DNA of 64,000 bases from Candidatus Methylobacter oryzae (GTDB taxonomy: Bacteria > Pseudomonadota > Gammaproteobacteria > Methylococcales > Methylomonadaceae), in assembly GCF_003994235.2 (NCBI RefSeq), contig NZ_RYFG02000121.1, positions 272,075-336,074 of the forward strand. The letters are read 5' to 3'. Of this stretch, positions 18,646 through 28,273 are shown one piece after another. Every line of letters begins with the position of its first letter. The first letter of the stretch is position 1. A program made the position numbers and the translations under genes. The notes below the pieces were generated by a model, which worked only from the letters and a program-made list of their open reading frames with translations, had not been told where the DNA came from and did no database searches.

Positions 18646-19215
18646 GGCGATGCTCCGGTACGGTAACCATTAATCGCTATGGTATAACGTTATTAGGACT
18701 ACCCGAAATTCTTTTTAAGATGCTTATCCAGAGCATTAATACAAATACTACAGTCGCTGTAATTCGTTAAGATACATTGATAGGCAACTAAAAAGAGAAG
18801 TCGGCAATTGCTCCTGCATTCCCCACAGGGATGCGGGGAATGCAGGGAAATGACTGGATCATTTCCTGTCCTGATGCCACGGATTTTACGGGTTGACACG
18901 GCAAGTACCCGGGTATCAGTTTTCAAGTCGTGTTCAAAGTCGGAGTGCAGGCTTTGCCTGCTTTGCAAGCAGAGCTGCTTGCACTCCAAAATGCTGGAAA
19001 ACTTTAGCGAAATTGCTTAAGAAGTTAGCCGCGTAAAAATCCGTGTCTTCCGTGTTCCATCTTTAAATTCATTAGCGATGGAATATAACAAACAGCAGGA
19101 TTTGGGTAGAATGAACAGGCGTGTTTGTCCTGTTGATTCGTGAATTTTCTGAATCCTGGCGGCCAAATTAAATAAGCGTTTCAACCTCACTATTTTCGAC
19201 GACCCAAACTTACTT
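18646..19215. repeat. 570-bp gap with palindromic repeats
   Basis: No convincing gene. A perfect 12-bp hairpin, cctgcattcccc / ggggaatgcagg, lies at 18813-18846. A second palindrome, ggagtgcaggc / gcttgcactcc with one mismatch, spans 18942-18987 and has a relative at about 59292-59330. A half-copy of the aaatccgtgtcttccgtgtt repeat lies near 19038-19058. The promoter of the exporter operon should lie in the last 150 bp. Short minus-strand frames across the palindromes look like repeat artefacts. Confidence 0.6.
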
Positions 19216-20361
19216 ATGATTGCAGCGGGCAAAAAAACACTGATTATCCTGATCGGCATTGCGCTGATTATTGCCGTTTACTTGTTTACCAAGCAGCCGA
19301 AACCGGTCGATGTTGAAGTCGTGACTCTTGAGCAAGGCGAAGTGAGGGCAACAGTGTCGAATACCCGCGTTGGTACGGTTAAAGCCTGCCGGCGCGCCTA
19401 CCTGGCTCCGGCAACAGGCGGGCAGGTGGCCGAGTTGCATGTCAAGGAAGGCGACAAGGTGAAGCAAAACCAGCTATTGATGGAGATCTGGAACAAGGAC
19501 CTGAAAGCGCAAGTCGCGTTGCAGGACGCTCAAATCAAGGCCAACCGGGCTAACGCCGAACAAGCCTGCCAGCTTGGCGCGGGCGCCGAGCGCGAGGCGG
19601 ACCGCGCGTTACGCCTGCAAAAATTCAATCATATTATTTCCGAAGAACAGGTCGATATTAAAGCGACCGGCGCCCGCGCCAAGCGGGCATCCTGCAATGC
19701 GGCCCTTGAAGCCGTTGCCGTCAGCCAGGCCAGTCGCGATGCGGCTCAAGCTGCCGTTGAGCGTACCTTGGTCGTAGCGCCGTTCGACGGTACGGTGGCC
19801 GAAATCAACGCCGAGCTGGGCGAGTTCATCACGCCGTCGCCGCCCGGCATTCCGACCTTGCCCGCCATTGACTTGCTGGGCGTCAGTTGCTTGTACGTGT
19901 CCGCGCCGATTGACGAAGTCGATGCGCCGCAGATCAAAACCGGTATGAGCGCCTGCGTATCGCTGGATGCTTTTGCCGACAAACGCTGTTCCGGCACCGT
20001 AAGCCGTATCGCGCCGTATGTGTTGGAAAAAGAAAAACAGGCGCGCACCGTCGAAGTGGAAGTCAAACTAACCGATCCGAAAGATCTTAACGGTTTGCTG
20101 CCCGGCTACAGCGCCGATATTGAAGTCTTGCTGGCCAGCAAACCCCAAGCGCTCAGGGTGCCCGCCGAAGCGGTATTGGAGAATAACCGGGTTTTGGTCA
20201 TGCGGCCGGACGGCGTGTTGGAAGAGCGCAGCTTCAAGCCGGGCTTGGTTAACTGGAATACCGTCGAAGTGCTGTCGGGCCTGAATGCCGGCGATAAAGT
20301 CGTGCTGTCGGTCGGCCGGGAAGGCGTCGTTGCCGGCGCTCGTGCCCGCGTAAAAAAATGA
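19216..20361 (+). CDS. HlyD/MacA-type periplasmic adaptor
   Basis: Membrane-fusion protein of a MacAB-like export system, 381 residues. An N-terminal anchor helix (about 8-25, TLIILIGIALIIAVYLF) is followed by a biotinyl-lipoyl-like region (YLAPATGGQVAELHVKEGDK), a coiled-coil hairpin rich in Ala (about 95-185), the second lipoyl half (VVAPFDGTVAEINAELGEF) and beta-barrel/membrane-proximal domains. It would link the inner-membrane ABC transporter to an outer-membrane channel encoded elsewhere. It overlaps the ATPase gene by 4 bp (ATGA). Confidence 0.92.
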   Translation: MIAAGKKTLIILIGIALIIAVYLFTKQPKPVDVEVVTLEQGEVRATVSNTRVGTVKACRRAYLAPATGGQVAELHVKEGDKVKQNQLLMEIWNKDLKAQVALQDAQIKANRANAEQACQLGAGAEREADRALRLQKFNHIISEEQVDIKATGARAKRASCNAALEAVAVSQASRDAAQAAVERTLVVAPFDGTVAEINAELGEFITPSPPGIPTLPAIDLLGVSCLYVSAPIDEVDAPQIKTGMSACVSLDAFADKRCSGTVSRIAPYVLEKEKQARTVEVEVKLTDPKDLNGLLPGYSADIEVLLASKPQALRVPAEAVLENNRVLVMRPDGVLEERSFKPGLVNWNTVEVLSGLNAGDKVVLSVGREGVVAGARARVKK

Positions 20362-21017
20362 TACGGCTGGAACATATCCATCGCTACTTCCAGGTCGGCG
20401 AGCAGGTCGTTCATGCGTTGAACGACATTAACATCACTATCGAAAAAGGTGAATACGTGTCGGTGATGGGGCCGTCGGGTTCCGGCAAATCGACGTTATT
20501 AAACGTAATAGCCCTGCTTGACCAGCCGAGTTCGGGCCGGTATTTGTTAAACGATCAGCCGGTTACGCAGCTCGACGATGATGAGCTCGCTAAAATCCGC
20601 CGTGAAAACATCGGTTTTGTATTCCAGTTTTTTCACCTGATTCCGCGTTTATCGGCGGCGGAAAACATTGAAATGCCGATGATACTGGCGGGCGTGGCGG
20701 CGAAGGAGCGTAAGCAACGGGTGCAAGAAGCGTTGGCCTCGGTCAGCCTGCAAGACCGCGCCGACCACAAACCTGACCAGCTTTCCGGCGGCCAACTGCA
20801 ACGCGTCGCGATTGCGAGGGCGATGATCATGCGGCCGGAAATATTATTGGCCGACGAGCCGACCGGCAACCTAGACAGCAAATCCGGCAAGGAAATTATC
20901 GAGTTACTGGAAGGGCTTAACCGGCAGGGCGTGACGCTGATGATTATTACCCACGACCAGAATTTGGGCGACAGGGCGAGCCGGAAAATCCGTATTGTCG
21001 ATGGGCGGATAGGGTGA
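20358..21017 (+). CDS. MacB/LolD-type ABC transporter ATPase
   Basis: A 219-residue ATP-binding subunit. Walker A is GPSGSGKST, the signature is [14 protein letters not shown], Walker B is [12 protein letters not shown] and the switch His is in IITHDQ. It belongs to the MacB/LolD/FtsE branch, which works with FtsX-like permeases in extraction or export rather than transport through the membrane. It is coupled to the adaptor upstream. The partner permease begins nearly 500 bp later because a GxxExxY cassette sits between them. Confidence 0.94.
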   Translation: MIRLEHIHRYFQVGEQVVHALNDINITIEKGEYVSVMGPSGSGKSTLLNVIALLDQPSSGRYLLNDQPVTQLDDDELAKIRRENIGFVFQFFHLIPRLSAAENIEMPMILAGVAAKERKQRVQEALASVSLQDRADHKPDQLSGGQLQRVAIARAMIMRPEILLADEPTGNLDSKSGKEIIELLEGLNRQGVTLMIITHDQNLGDRASRKIRIVDGRIG

Positions 21018-21060
21018 TGGGCAAGCAGCAGAACAATCGCTACGGGCATAGTTTTATTTT

Positions 21061-21504
21061 TGTCCACGAAAAGCACGAAAGGCACGAAAATGGATGAGGA
21101 TATTTGCTATAGAGAAGAGTGTTATCAGATACAAGGCGCCGTGTTTGACGTGTATCGTGAAATGGGCTGTGGCTTTCTTGAGGCTGTCTATCAAGAATGC
21201 TTGGGAAAGGAAGTATCAAAACGCAAGATTCCCTTTATCGAACATCAGGAGCTGAAACTTTTCTACAAAGGTGAGATGTTACGACAAACTTATATCCCCG
21301 ATTTTATTTGCCATGATTCTATTATTGTTGAAATTAAAGCGCTTTCTACCATAACCGGAGTTCATAAGGCGCAGGTACTCAATTACTTGAAAGCAACAGG
21401 GATGCGTCTGGGGTTGTTGGTTAACTTTGGTTGCCATCCGAAAGCAACAGTCGAGCGGATTGTATTATGAAGGTTTTTCGTGTCTTTCGTGCTTTTCGTG
21501 GACA
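21061..21504. mobile_element. GxxExxY cassette with 30-bp inverted ends
   Basis: A 444-bp unit whose ends are near-perfect 30-bp inverted repeats, 21061-21090 and 21475-21504, with one mismatch. Each end contains ccacgaaaagcacgaaag followed by gcacgaaa or acacgaaa. The ATG of the internal gene starts on the last base of the left repeat, and the right repeat begins 4 bp after its stop. It carries no transposase. It splits the exporter operon, and its right end lies 7 bp before the next start codon. Mobility is inferred from the repeat structure and location. Confidence 0.65.
21090..21470 (+). CDS. GxxExxY protein
   Basis: A 126-residue protein of the GxxExxY family. The name motif is seen in [13 protein letters not shown]. 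The central [16 protein letters not shown] has the D...ExK pattern of PD-(D/E)XK nucleases, although enzymatic activity of the family is unproven. The ATG at 21090 is chosen because the frame upstream is only the translated inverted repeat. The gene fills almost the whole space between the two 30-bp inverted repeats, so gene and repeats probably form one unit. Confidence 0.88.
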   Translation: MDEDICYREECYQIQGAVFDVYREMGCGFLEAVYQECLGKEVSKRKIPFIEHQELKLFYKGEMLRQTYIPDFICHDSIIVEIKALSTITGVHKAQVLNYLKATGMRLGLLVNFGCHPKATVERIVL

Positions 21505-21511
21505 ATAAATC

Positions 21512-22717
21512 ATGCTCATCAAAGACACTCTAACCCAATCCTTAGCCGCAATCGGCACCCAGCGTTTACGCGCCGGCTTGATTATCCTGGCGATGAGCAT
21601 CGGCATTGCTTCGGTTTCGGTGCTGACGGCCTTGGGCGACAGCGCCCGGCGCTATGTGGTTAATGAGTTTGAAGCATTGGGCACGAACCTGGTTATCGTT
21701 CTGCCCGGCCGCACCGAAACCACCGGCGGCCAGCCGCCGCTGTTCGGCGAAACGCCCCGCGATTTAACGCTGGACGATGCCCAGGCCCTGTTTCGAAGCC
21801 GTCATATTGCCGCCATCGCACCGCTGACTATCGGTTCCGCGCCGGTTTCTTCGCTCGGTTTGGAGCGCGAAACGAATGTTGTGGGTTCGACGCACGCTTT
21901 GAGACGAGTGCGCCGTTTAACCGTGGCGCAAGGTAGTTTCCTGCCCGAAACCGAGGCTGATAAAGCCTTGCCGGTTTGCGTGATCGGCCAGACCATACGC
22001 AACGAATTGTTTGCGAAGCAAGCGGCGCTGGGACAATGGCTGCGGATCAATGACCGGCGTTTCCGGGTGATCGGCGTACTGGCCTCGGAAGGGCAATCGG
22101 TCGGCATCGATTTTGACGAGATCGTGATTATTCCGGTGGCGTCCGCACAGGCCTTGTTCGATACCTACTCATTATTCAGGATATTGGTTGAAACCAAATC
22201 CAAGCCGGATATGTACAAAGCGGCCGATGAAATCAGGGCCATCGTCAAGGCACGCCACGAAGGCGAAGACGACGTTACGCTGATTACCCAGGACAGCGTG
22301 GTCAGCACGTTCGACAAGATATTGACCGCGCTGACGCTGACCGTGGCCGGCATCGCCGGAATCAGCTTGTCGGTGGCCGGCGTGTTGGTGATGAACGTGA
22401 TGCTGGTCAGCGTTACGCAACGCACGGCCGAGATCGGCTTGCTGAAAGCATTGGGCGCGACCAAGCGGCAGCTGTTGTGGCTGTTTTTGTCCGAAGCGGC
22501 GATGTTGTCGCTGGCCGGCGCGGTGCTGGGCGTGATGTTGGGCTATATCACCTTGGGCGTGTTGCAGGCTTTATACCCGGATTTTCCGCTGCAATTGCCG
22601 CCTTGGGCCCTGCTTGCCGCATTGGCGGTAGCGTTGATGACCGGTTTGTTGTTCGGCGTCTTGCCGGCCAGGAAAGCGGCCAAGCTCGATCCTGTTGCGG
22701 CCCTGGCGAAGCGGTAG
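21512..22717 (+). CDS. MacB-like ABC permease 1
   Basis: A 401-residue FtsX/MacB-type permease. It has an N-terminal transmembrane helix (about 20-40, AGLIILAMSIGIASVSVLTA), a large periplasmic MacB-PCD domain (about 45-240) and three C-terminal helices, the first near 270-295 and the last near 360-385, ending in the usual PARKAAKLDPVAALAKR tail. Only a weak ribosome site (gtgga) is visible, and it lies in the right end of the upstream cassette. It works with the ATPase at 20358 and is closely followed by a paralogue. Confidence 0.92.
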   Translation: MLIKDTLTQSLAAIGTQRLRAGLIILAMSIGIASVSVLTALGDSARRYVVNEFEALGTNLVIVLPGRTETTGGQPPLFGETPRDLTLDDAQALFRSRHIAAIAPLTIGSAPVSSLGLERETNVVGSTHALRRVRRLTVAQGSFLPETEADKALPVCVIGQTIRNELFAKQAALGQWLRINDRRFRVIGVLASEGQSVGIDFDEIVIIPVASAQALFDTYSLFRILVETKSKPDMYKAADEIRAIVKARHEGEDDVTLITQDSVVSTFDKILTALTLTVAGIAGISLSVAGVLVMNVMLVSVTQRTAEIGLLKALGATKRQLLWLFLSEAAMLSLAGAVLGVMLGYITLGVLQALYPDFPLQLPPWALLAALAVALMTGLLFGVLPARKAAKLDPVAALAKR

Positions 22718-22722
22718 ACGAA

Positions 22723-22881
22723 ACGCGGATGACGCGGATTGGACGGATTTTTTCTTATAGAACCCGAGGTTGGTGCGGTGATGGAAAGCCTTCTCCAGAG
22801 GGGGGAAACGTCGCTTTACTGACCCTGGACTCTACATTACTTTTTATCCGTGCTTATCTGTCAAATCCGTGTCATCCGTGT
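22723..22881. repeat. Inverted-repeat element between permease genes
   Basis: Imperfect 18-bp arms acgcggatgacgcggatt (22723-22740) and aatccgtgtcatccgtgt (22864-22881) bound a 159-bp non-coding unit. The same atccgtgt / acacggat family appears near 15170-15310, 19040 and 59157. It widens the gap between the two permease genes to 200 bp and could attenuate transcription. Confidence 0.6.
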
Positions 22882-22917
22882 TCCATTAGTTTTGACTAAA
22901 CGAATTTATATATTTTC

Positions 22918-24111
22918 ATGCGCTACTCCGATCTCATCTCATTATCTTACCGGACAGTGACCAGCCATAAACTGCGCTCGGCGCTGACCGCGTTGGGCTT
23001 GATTATCGGCATTGCGGCAGTGGTCGTATTAACGTCGATAGGGCGGGGCATTCATACCTTTGTGCTGTCCGAATTTACCCAGTTCGGCACCAACCTGATC
23101 GGCGTGCGTCCCGGCAAAACCACGACCTTTGGCGTATCCGGCGCAACGATCAGCACGGTCAGGCCATTGGTCATGGCCGACGTGGTTAGCTTGAGCAAAG
23201 TGGAAAATATTATTGCCGCATCGCCTTCGGTCCAAGGCAACGCCCGTATCGAAGCCGGCGAAAAGCAGCGGCGCACGAATGTATTGGGCGTCGGTTCCGC
23301 AGTGCCGGAGATTTGGAAAATCAAAGTCAGTAGCGGGCGATTCCTTCCCGAAGAAAGCAATCCGCGCGCTTTCGCGGTGTTGGGCAATAAATTGGCGGCC
23401 GAATTGTTCGGCACGGCCAGCCCGCTAGGCCGGCGCATCAGGATCGGCAGCGACCGTTTCCGGGTTATCGGCGTGATGGAAAAGAAAGGCCAGGTGGTCG
23501 GCTTCGACATGGACGATACGATCTATATCCCGGCCGCGAAGGCGCTGGAGCTGTTTAACCGGGAAAGCCTGATGGAGATTCACCTGCTCTATAACAGCAA
23601 CGCCGCAGTTGCCGAAGTGGAAAAGGCGATCAAGCGAAACCTGATTGCCCGGCACGGCAGCGAAGACTTTACCATCGTCACCCAGAACCAGATGCTGAAA
23701 AGCATGGATTCCATCCTGAATATCCTGACGCTGGCGGTCGCGGCCTTGGGCAGCATTTCTCTGCTGGTCGGCTCGGTCGGTATCTTGACGATCATGACGA
23801 TTGCCGTTTCGGAGCGGGTTTCGGAAATCGGTTTATTGCGGGCCGTCGGCGCGGAACGGCAAACCATTTTCCAGCTGTTCCTGTGTGAAGCCTTGGCGTT
23901 AAGCGGGGCAGGCGGGCTTTGCGGCGTGTTGTTGGGCATCGCGATAGTCCGAATCCTGGACGCCGCGCTACCCGCGTTGCCGGTGGAACTTGCTTGGGGC
24001 TATATCGTTGCGGCGTTCATCGTCTCATTGCTGATAGGCATGGCCGCCGGCGTAGCGCCGGCTATGAAGGCTGCGAGGTTGGAGCCGTTGGAGGCTTTAC
24101 GCACGGAATGA
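22918..24111 (+). CDS. MacB-like ABC permease 2
   Basis: A 397-residue paralogue of the preceding permease with the same plan: a first helix near 20-40 (SALTALGLIIGIAAVVVLTS), a periplasmic domain with FRVIGVMEKKGQVVGFDMDD, three C-terminal helices and the tail APAMKAARLEPLEALRTE. Two distinct permeases with one ATPase suggest a heterodimer. Its last 135 codons reappear as a deleted copy 3.7 kb downstream. Confidence 0.92.
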   Translation: MRYSDLISLSYRTVTSHKLRSALTALGLIIGIAAVVVLTSIGRGIHTFVLSEFTQFGTNLIGVRPGKTTTFGVSGATISTVRPLVMADVVSLSKVENIIAASPSVQGNARIEAGEKQRRTNVLGVGSAVPEIWKIKVSSGRFLPEESNPRAFAVLGNKLAAELFGTASPLGRRIRIGSDRFRVIGVMEKKGQVVGFDMDDTIYIPAAKALELFNRESLMEIHLLYNSNAAVAEVEKAIKRNLIARHGSEDFTIVTQNQMLKSMDSILNILTLAVAALGSISLLVGSVGILTIMTIAVSERVSEIGLLRAVGAERQTIFQLFLCEALALSGAGGLCGVLLGIAIVRILDAALPALPVELAWGYIVAAFIVSLLIGMAAGVAPAMKAARLEPLEALRTE

Positions 24112-24401
24112 TTGGGTTTTTTTATAGATGAAGTATATTTCAAAAGGCGAGAGCAATAGCCTAGCTAAACAATCCTTGGGGAAAATGTAATCAATTATCT
24201 GAGGCCCTCCCAGATAGCTGACTATTAACGCAATAGGCTATATGCTTTCCAGTAGAAATTAATATAGTTAAAATTTCCCTGATAACCTGATAAAAGCGTT
24301 TCTGATGAAATTCATAAAACGCGATGCTTTTCGCTTTTAGCCTTCTTTGCCAAACAAGCCGGTCGAAGAAACCAAATAAAACTTGTAATGAAAAATTTTA
24401 A

Positions 24402-27400
24402 ATGAAGTTTACGATCAACAAACGTAGTAGTTTCATCGCGATGGCAACAGCCAGCTATTCGATACTGGCCCTGGCATGGATTTTTTTAACGGATGAATTG
24501 TTAAAGGTCTTTGTTGATATAGACTCGTTATTTTGGTTATCGACCGCAAAAGGGGTTTTTTTCGTCATCACATCAGCGGCAATGTTCTTTCTGGCTTTAC
24601 GTGCAGTTCCTCCCGCTCAAGAGAATAGTTCATCCACTTGTTGGGATGCGGTAACCCATGCTCTAGTTCCCGAAAGCCGAACCCACTGGTTAATGTATCT
24701 ATTCGCTATTGTCATCACGGTAGCCATGCTCGCCGTGCGCGAAAGCCTCGCTGTTCAATTCGAAAATAGGTCTTTGCTGATTTTATTCATGTTCCCAATT
24801 ATTCTTAGCGCATTGCTAGGTGGTTTTGGACCTGGTCTGGTTTCGTCCTTTATCGCGGCTTGGGGCGTTAATTACTTTGCCATTCCCCCCCTCCATACTT
24901 TCGTTATCTCTGCTAAACATGACCTGCTTCAATGGTTGTTTCTGATAATCAACGGCGTAGCGGTCAGTTTGTTGAGTGAAGTTTTGCGCCGCTCGCTGAC
25001 TAAGGCGGAGTTCAATCAGCGCTTGCTGAATGTGGTTGTGTCCGGCACTTCCGATGCCATTTTTGTGAAGGACATTCAGGGACGCTATCAACTTATCAAT
25101 GCTGGGGCTGCTGCCATCGTTGGCAAAACTCCGGAATCCATCTTGGGGCGTGACGATTATTTTCTATTTCCGGAAGCGATCGCCAAAGAATTGATGGCTA
25201 GAGACCTGGAGATATTGTCTGGGTCTTTTGAACAATCCTATGAGGAGCATATTGTCACTTGTGATGGCAAGGAATTCGACTTCTCGGTCATTAAGGGACC
25301 TGTCTTCAATCAGGCTGGCCAGGCAGTCGGGCTGTTTGGTATTAATCGGGATATAACCGAACGGAAACAAGCCGCGGCAACTTATCGGTCGCTATACGAC
25401 AATATAACGAATAGTGTTGCTCATTGTCGTGTAATCTTTGAACAAAATATACCGGTTGACTTAGAGTATATTTCCGTTAACCCGGCTTTTGCCGAAGTCT
25501 CAGGCATTCGTGAGAATCCCGTGGAGCGTCGGATCAGCGAGTTGATACCAGGCTATTGCGAGAATAACCGGGAGTCGCTTGAGGTTTTCGGTCGTGTTGC
25601 TTTAACCGCCGAACCGGCGAGATGGGAGCATTATTTAGCCGAACTGGATCGATGGTTCTCTTTTTATATTTTTGCCACCGCTACCGATAAAATAACCATC
25701 ATCTCGGAAAATATTTCCGAACGTAAGCGTGCCGAAAAGAAACTCCAGCTTGCCGCCAATGTTTTTTCCCATGCCCGAGAAGGTATTATGATTACGGAAG
25801 CAGAAGGGACAATTATTGACGTTAACGATGCTTTTAGCCGTATTACCGGTTTTAGCCGGGATGAGGTTTTGGGGAAAAATCCACGCATGCTAAGTTCCGG
25901 CCGGCATGAAAAAGAGTTCTATGCCGTTTTTTGGCATGCTCTGCGCGAACAAGGTTGTTGGGGCGGCGAAATATGGAATCGCCGTAAAAACGGCGAAATT
26001 TATGCTGAAATGTTGACAATCAACAGCATTAAGGACGATCAGGGCATTACCCAACAATACGTTGCATTATTTTCCGATATTACGGATTTCAAAGAACACG
26101 AGAAACAGCTTGAATATATCGCCCATTATGACGCATTGACGCAATTGCCTAATCGCGTACTACTGGCAGACCGCATTTTCCAATCCATGCATCATGCGCT
26201 TCGGCATGAACAATCTTTAGCCGTTATCTATCTTGATCTTGACGGTTTTAAACTCATCAACGATAAACACGGGCATGATGTTGGGGATCAATTGTTGATT
26301 TCCGTGGCGGCAAAAATGAAAGAATCGCTACGAGAAGGCGATACTCTTGCCCGTCTCGGCGGCGATGAATTCGTTGCCGTGCTGCTTGACTTGGATTGCA
26401 TAGAAGTTTGCCTGCCGATCATCAACCGCTTGTTGGAAGCCGCCGCTCATCCGGTGACGGTCAATAATCTTAAGCTCCAGGTTTCCGGCAGCCTTGGGGT
26501 TACTTTTTATCCCCAATCTCATGAGGTCGATGCGGATTTGCTATTGAGGCAAGCGGATCAGGCCATGTATCACGCTAAATTGAAAGGCAAGAACCGTTAC
26601 CACGTTTTTGATACCGAACAAGATAACGATATTCGCGGCTATCATGAAAAAATTGAGCGTCTTCGACTCTCATTAATTAATCGTGAATTCGTATTGTATT
26701 ACCAACCCAAAGTAAACATGCGGACAGGTGAAATTATCGGAGCCGAAGCACTGATCCGCTGGCAACATCCGGAACTAGGACTTGTGCCGCCAGCGGATTT
26801 TTTACCGTTAATCGAAGATCATCCTTTAGCCGTCGAAATCGGCGAATGGGTGATCGATGCAGCTCTGACCCAAATGGAGTTTTGGCGTCTCGATGGCTTG
26901 GATATACCGGTAAGCGTCAATGTCGGCGCGTATCAGTTACAAAATTCAAATTTTGTTGAGCGCCTGTGCGAAATACTTGAGCAACATCCCCGGATTAGCC
27001 CTAGCCGCCTGGAATTGGAAGTACTTGAAACCAGCGCATTAGAGGACATTGCCCAAATTACCCAAATTATGGAGGCTTGCCGGGAGCTTGGGGTGACGTT
27101 TGCACTGGACGACTTCGGTACCGGCTATTCATCTTTGACATACCTTAAAAAACTGCCTGTTACCTTGCTTAAGATAGACCAGAGTTTTGTTCGGGACATG
27201 CTGGATGACCCCGATGATCTCGCAATTCTTGAAGGCGTGTTGGGTATGTCTTGCGCCTTCCGGCGCCAAGTCATTGCGGAAGGCGTCGAAACAGCCAAGC
27301 ATGGGCAAATGTTGCTAGAGTTAGGTTGTGAACTAGCCCAGGGTTATGGCATAGCCCGGCCAATGCCTGCCGATGCAATGCCTGCTTGGTCTGCTAACTG

Positions 27401-27788
27401 GCGTATTGATCCAACCTGGATAAACGTTTTTGCTGTCAGCCGAGAAGATCTGCCTTTAATTTTCGCAAGAGTCGAACATCGAGCGTGGATTCTAGGCATC
27501 GAAAATTACGTTAACGGTCTTTGCGAAATACCGCCAACGCTGAGCGAAGACGAATGCCGGCTAGGAAGCTGGTTAAAGAACGCCGGATTAGCGAATTATG
27601 GCGAGGAGACAAACTTTCAACGCATAACACTGCTTCATCATCGGATTCATGAGCTAGCCAAGGTTTTTTTAGAAAGTTATGCCAAGAAAGACAGGAATCC
27701 AGATATACAATTAGCGGAGCTTCATAGGCTGAAGGATACATTGATAGAATCTTTACATGCTTTGCAAAAAGGCGAGAAAACGGCATAG
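24402..27788 (+). CDS. DUF4118-PAS-GGDEF-EAL protein with C-terminal CZB domain
   Basis: A 1128-residue membrane cyclic-di-GMP protein. Two helices at 10-70 precede a four-helix DUF4118 (KdpD-like) region (about 95-195). Three PAS-type domains follow (about 215-555, e.g. ENISERKRAEKKLQLAA at a boundary). The GGDEF domain (about 570-735) keeps RLGGDEF and an inhibitory-site REGD. The EAL domain (about 750-1000) keeps GAEALIRW, DDFGTGYSSL and IAEGVETAKHG. The last 100 residues show a chemoreceptor zinc-binding pattern: HRAW (about 1027), CRLGSWL (about 1052) and HHRIHELA (about 1075). Zinc or redox control of the phosphodiesterase is inferred. It lies between a permease gene and its truncated copy. 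Confidence 0.9.
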   Translation: MKFTINKRSSFIAMATASYSILALAWIFLTDELLKVFVDIDSLFWLSTAKGVFFVITSAAMFFLALRAVPPAQENSSSTCWDAVTHALVPESRTHWLMYLFAIVITVAMLAVRESLAVQFENRSLLILFMFPIILSALLGGFGPGLVSSFIAAWGVNYFAIPPLHTFVISAKHDLLQWLFLIINGVAVSLLSEVLRRSLTKAEFNQRLLNVVVSGTSDAIFVKDIQGRYQLINAGAAAIVGKTPESILGRDDYFLFPEAIAKELMARDLEILSGSFEQSYEEHIVTCDGKEFDFSVIKGPVFNQAGQAVGLFGINRDITERKQAAATYRSLYDNITNSVAHCRVIFEQNIPVDLEYISVNPAFAEVSGIRENPVERRISELIPGYCENNRESLEVFGRVALTAEPARWEHYLAELDRWFSFYIFATATDKITIISENISERKRAEKKLQLAANVFSHAREGIMITEAEGTIIDVNDAFSRITGFSRDEVLGKNPRMLSSGRHEKEFYAVFWHALREQGCWGGEIWNRRKNGEIYAEMLTINSIKDDQGITQQYVALFSDITDFKEHEKQLEYIAHYDALTQLPNRVLLADRIFQSMHHALRHEQSLAVIYLDLDGFKLINDKHGHDVGDQLLISVAAKMKESLREGDTLARLGGDEFVAVLLDLDCIEVCLPIINRLLEAAAHPVTVNNLKLQVSGSLGVTFYPQSHEVDADLLLRQADQAMYHAKLKGKNRYHVFDTEQDNDIRGYHEKIERLRLSLINREFVLYYQPKVNMRTGEIIGAEALIRWQHPELGLVPPADFLPLIEDHPLAVEIGEWVIDAALTQMEFWRLDGLDIPVSVNVGAYQLQNSNFVERLCEILEQHPRISPSRLELEVLETSALEDIAQITQIMEACRELGVTFALDDFGTGYSSLTYLKKLPVTLLKIDQSFVRDMLDDPDDLAILEGVLGMSCAFRRQVIAEGVETAKHGQMLLELGCELAQGYGIARPMPADAMPAWSANWRIDPTWINVFAVSREDLPLIFARVEHRAWILGIENYVNGLCEIPPTLSEDECRLGSWLKNAGLANYGEETNFQRITLLHHRIHELAKVFLESYAKKDRNPDIQLAELHRLKDTLIESLHALQKGEKTA

Positions 27789-27837
27789 AGATTTTAATGT
27801 GTGGCTTGTCCGGTATTTTTAAAATTTCCAAAAGCGC

Positions 27838-28083
27838 ATGGATTCTATTCTGAATATTCTGACCTTGGCGTTAAGCGGGGCAGGCGGGCTTTGCGGCGTG
27901 TTGTTGGGCATTGCGATAGTCCAAATCCCGGATACCGCGCTGCCTGCGTTGCCGGTTGAACTGGCCTGGGATTATATCGTTGCGGCGTTTATCGTTTCGT
28001 TGCTGATCGGCATGGCCGCCGGCGTGGCGCCGGCTATGAAGGCAGCGCGGTTGGAGCCGCTGAAGGCTTTAAGGGCGGAGTGA
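27838..28083 (+). pseudogene. Truncated copy of MacB-like permease 2
   Basis: The 81-codon frame copies the last 135 codons of the permease at 22918-24111 with an in-frame loss of 54 codons. The deletion corresponds to parent bases about 23737-23898 and is bounded by a 5-bp direct repeat, tggcg. The rest is roughly 90 percent identical, ending MKAARLEPLKALRAE. It lacks the periplasmic domain and most helices and cannot be a working permease. It may be the remnant of a third permease gene. Confidence 0.88.
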
Positions 28084-28273
28084 TTGGAGGGGGCGTAATA
28101 TACTGAGGTATATTTCTAGAGTTTAGGTTTGTATTCGACTCATCAGCGACTATCGCTCTAAAATAGCCTAATGACCGCAAATTGGTTTAATGTTGCTGTA
28201 GGATGCGGCGTGCCTCACCGAATCCTACGGCGCTATCCCCTCTTAATAAAACATACAACTACTTGATATTTTC

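Noticed and set aside
18699..18989. Minus-strand frame of 96 codons upstream of the exporter operon
   Set aside because: It runs through two palindromes, has a Cys/Ser/His-rich unlike-protein composition and no ribosome site. It is best explained as repeat translation.
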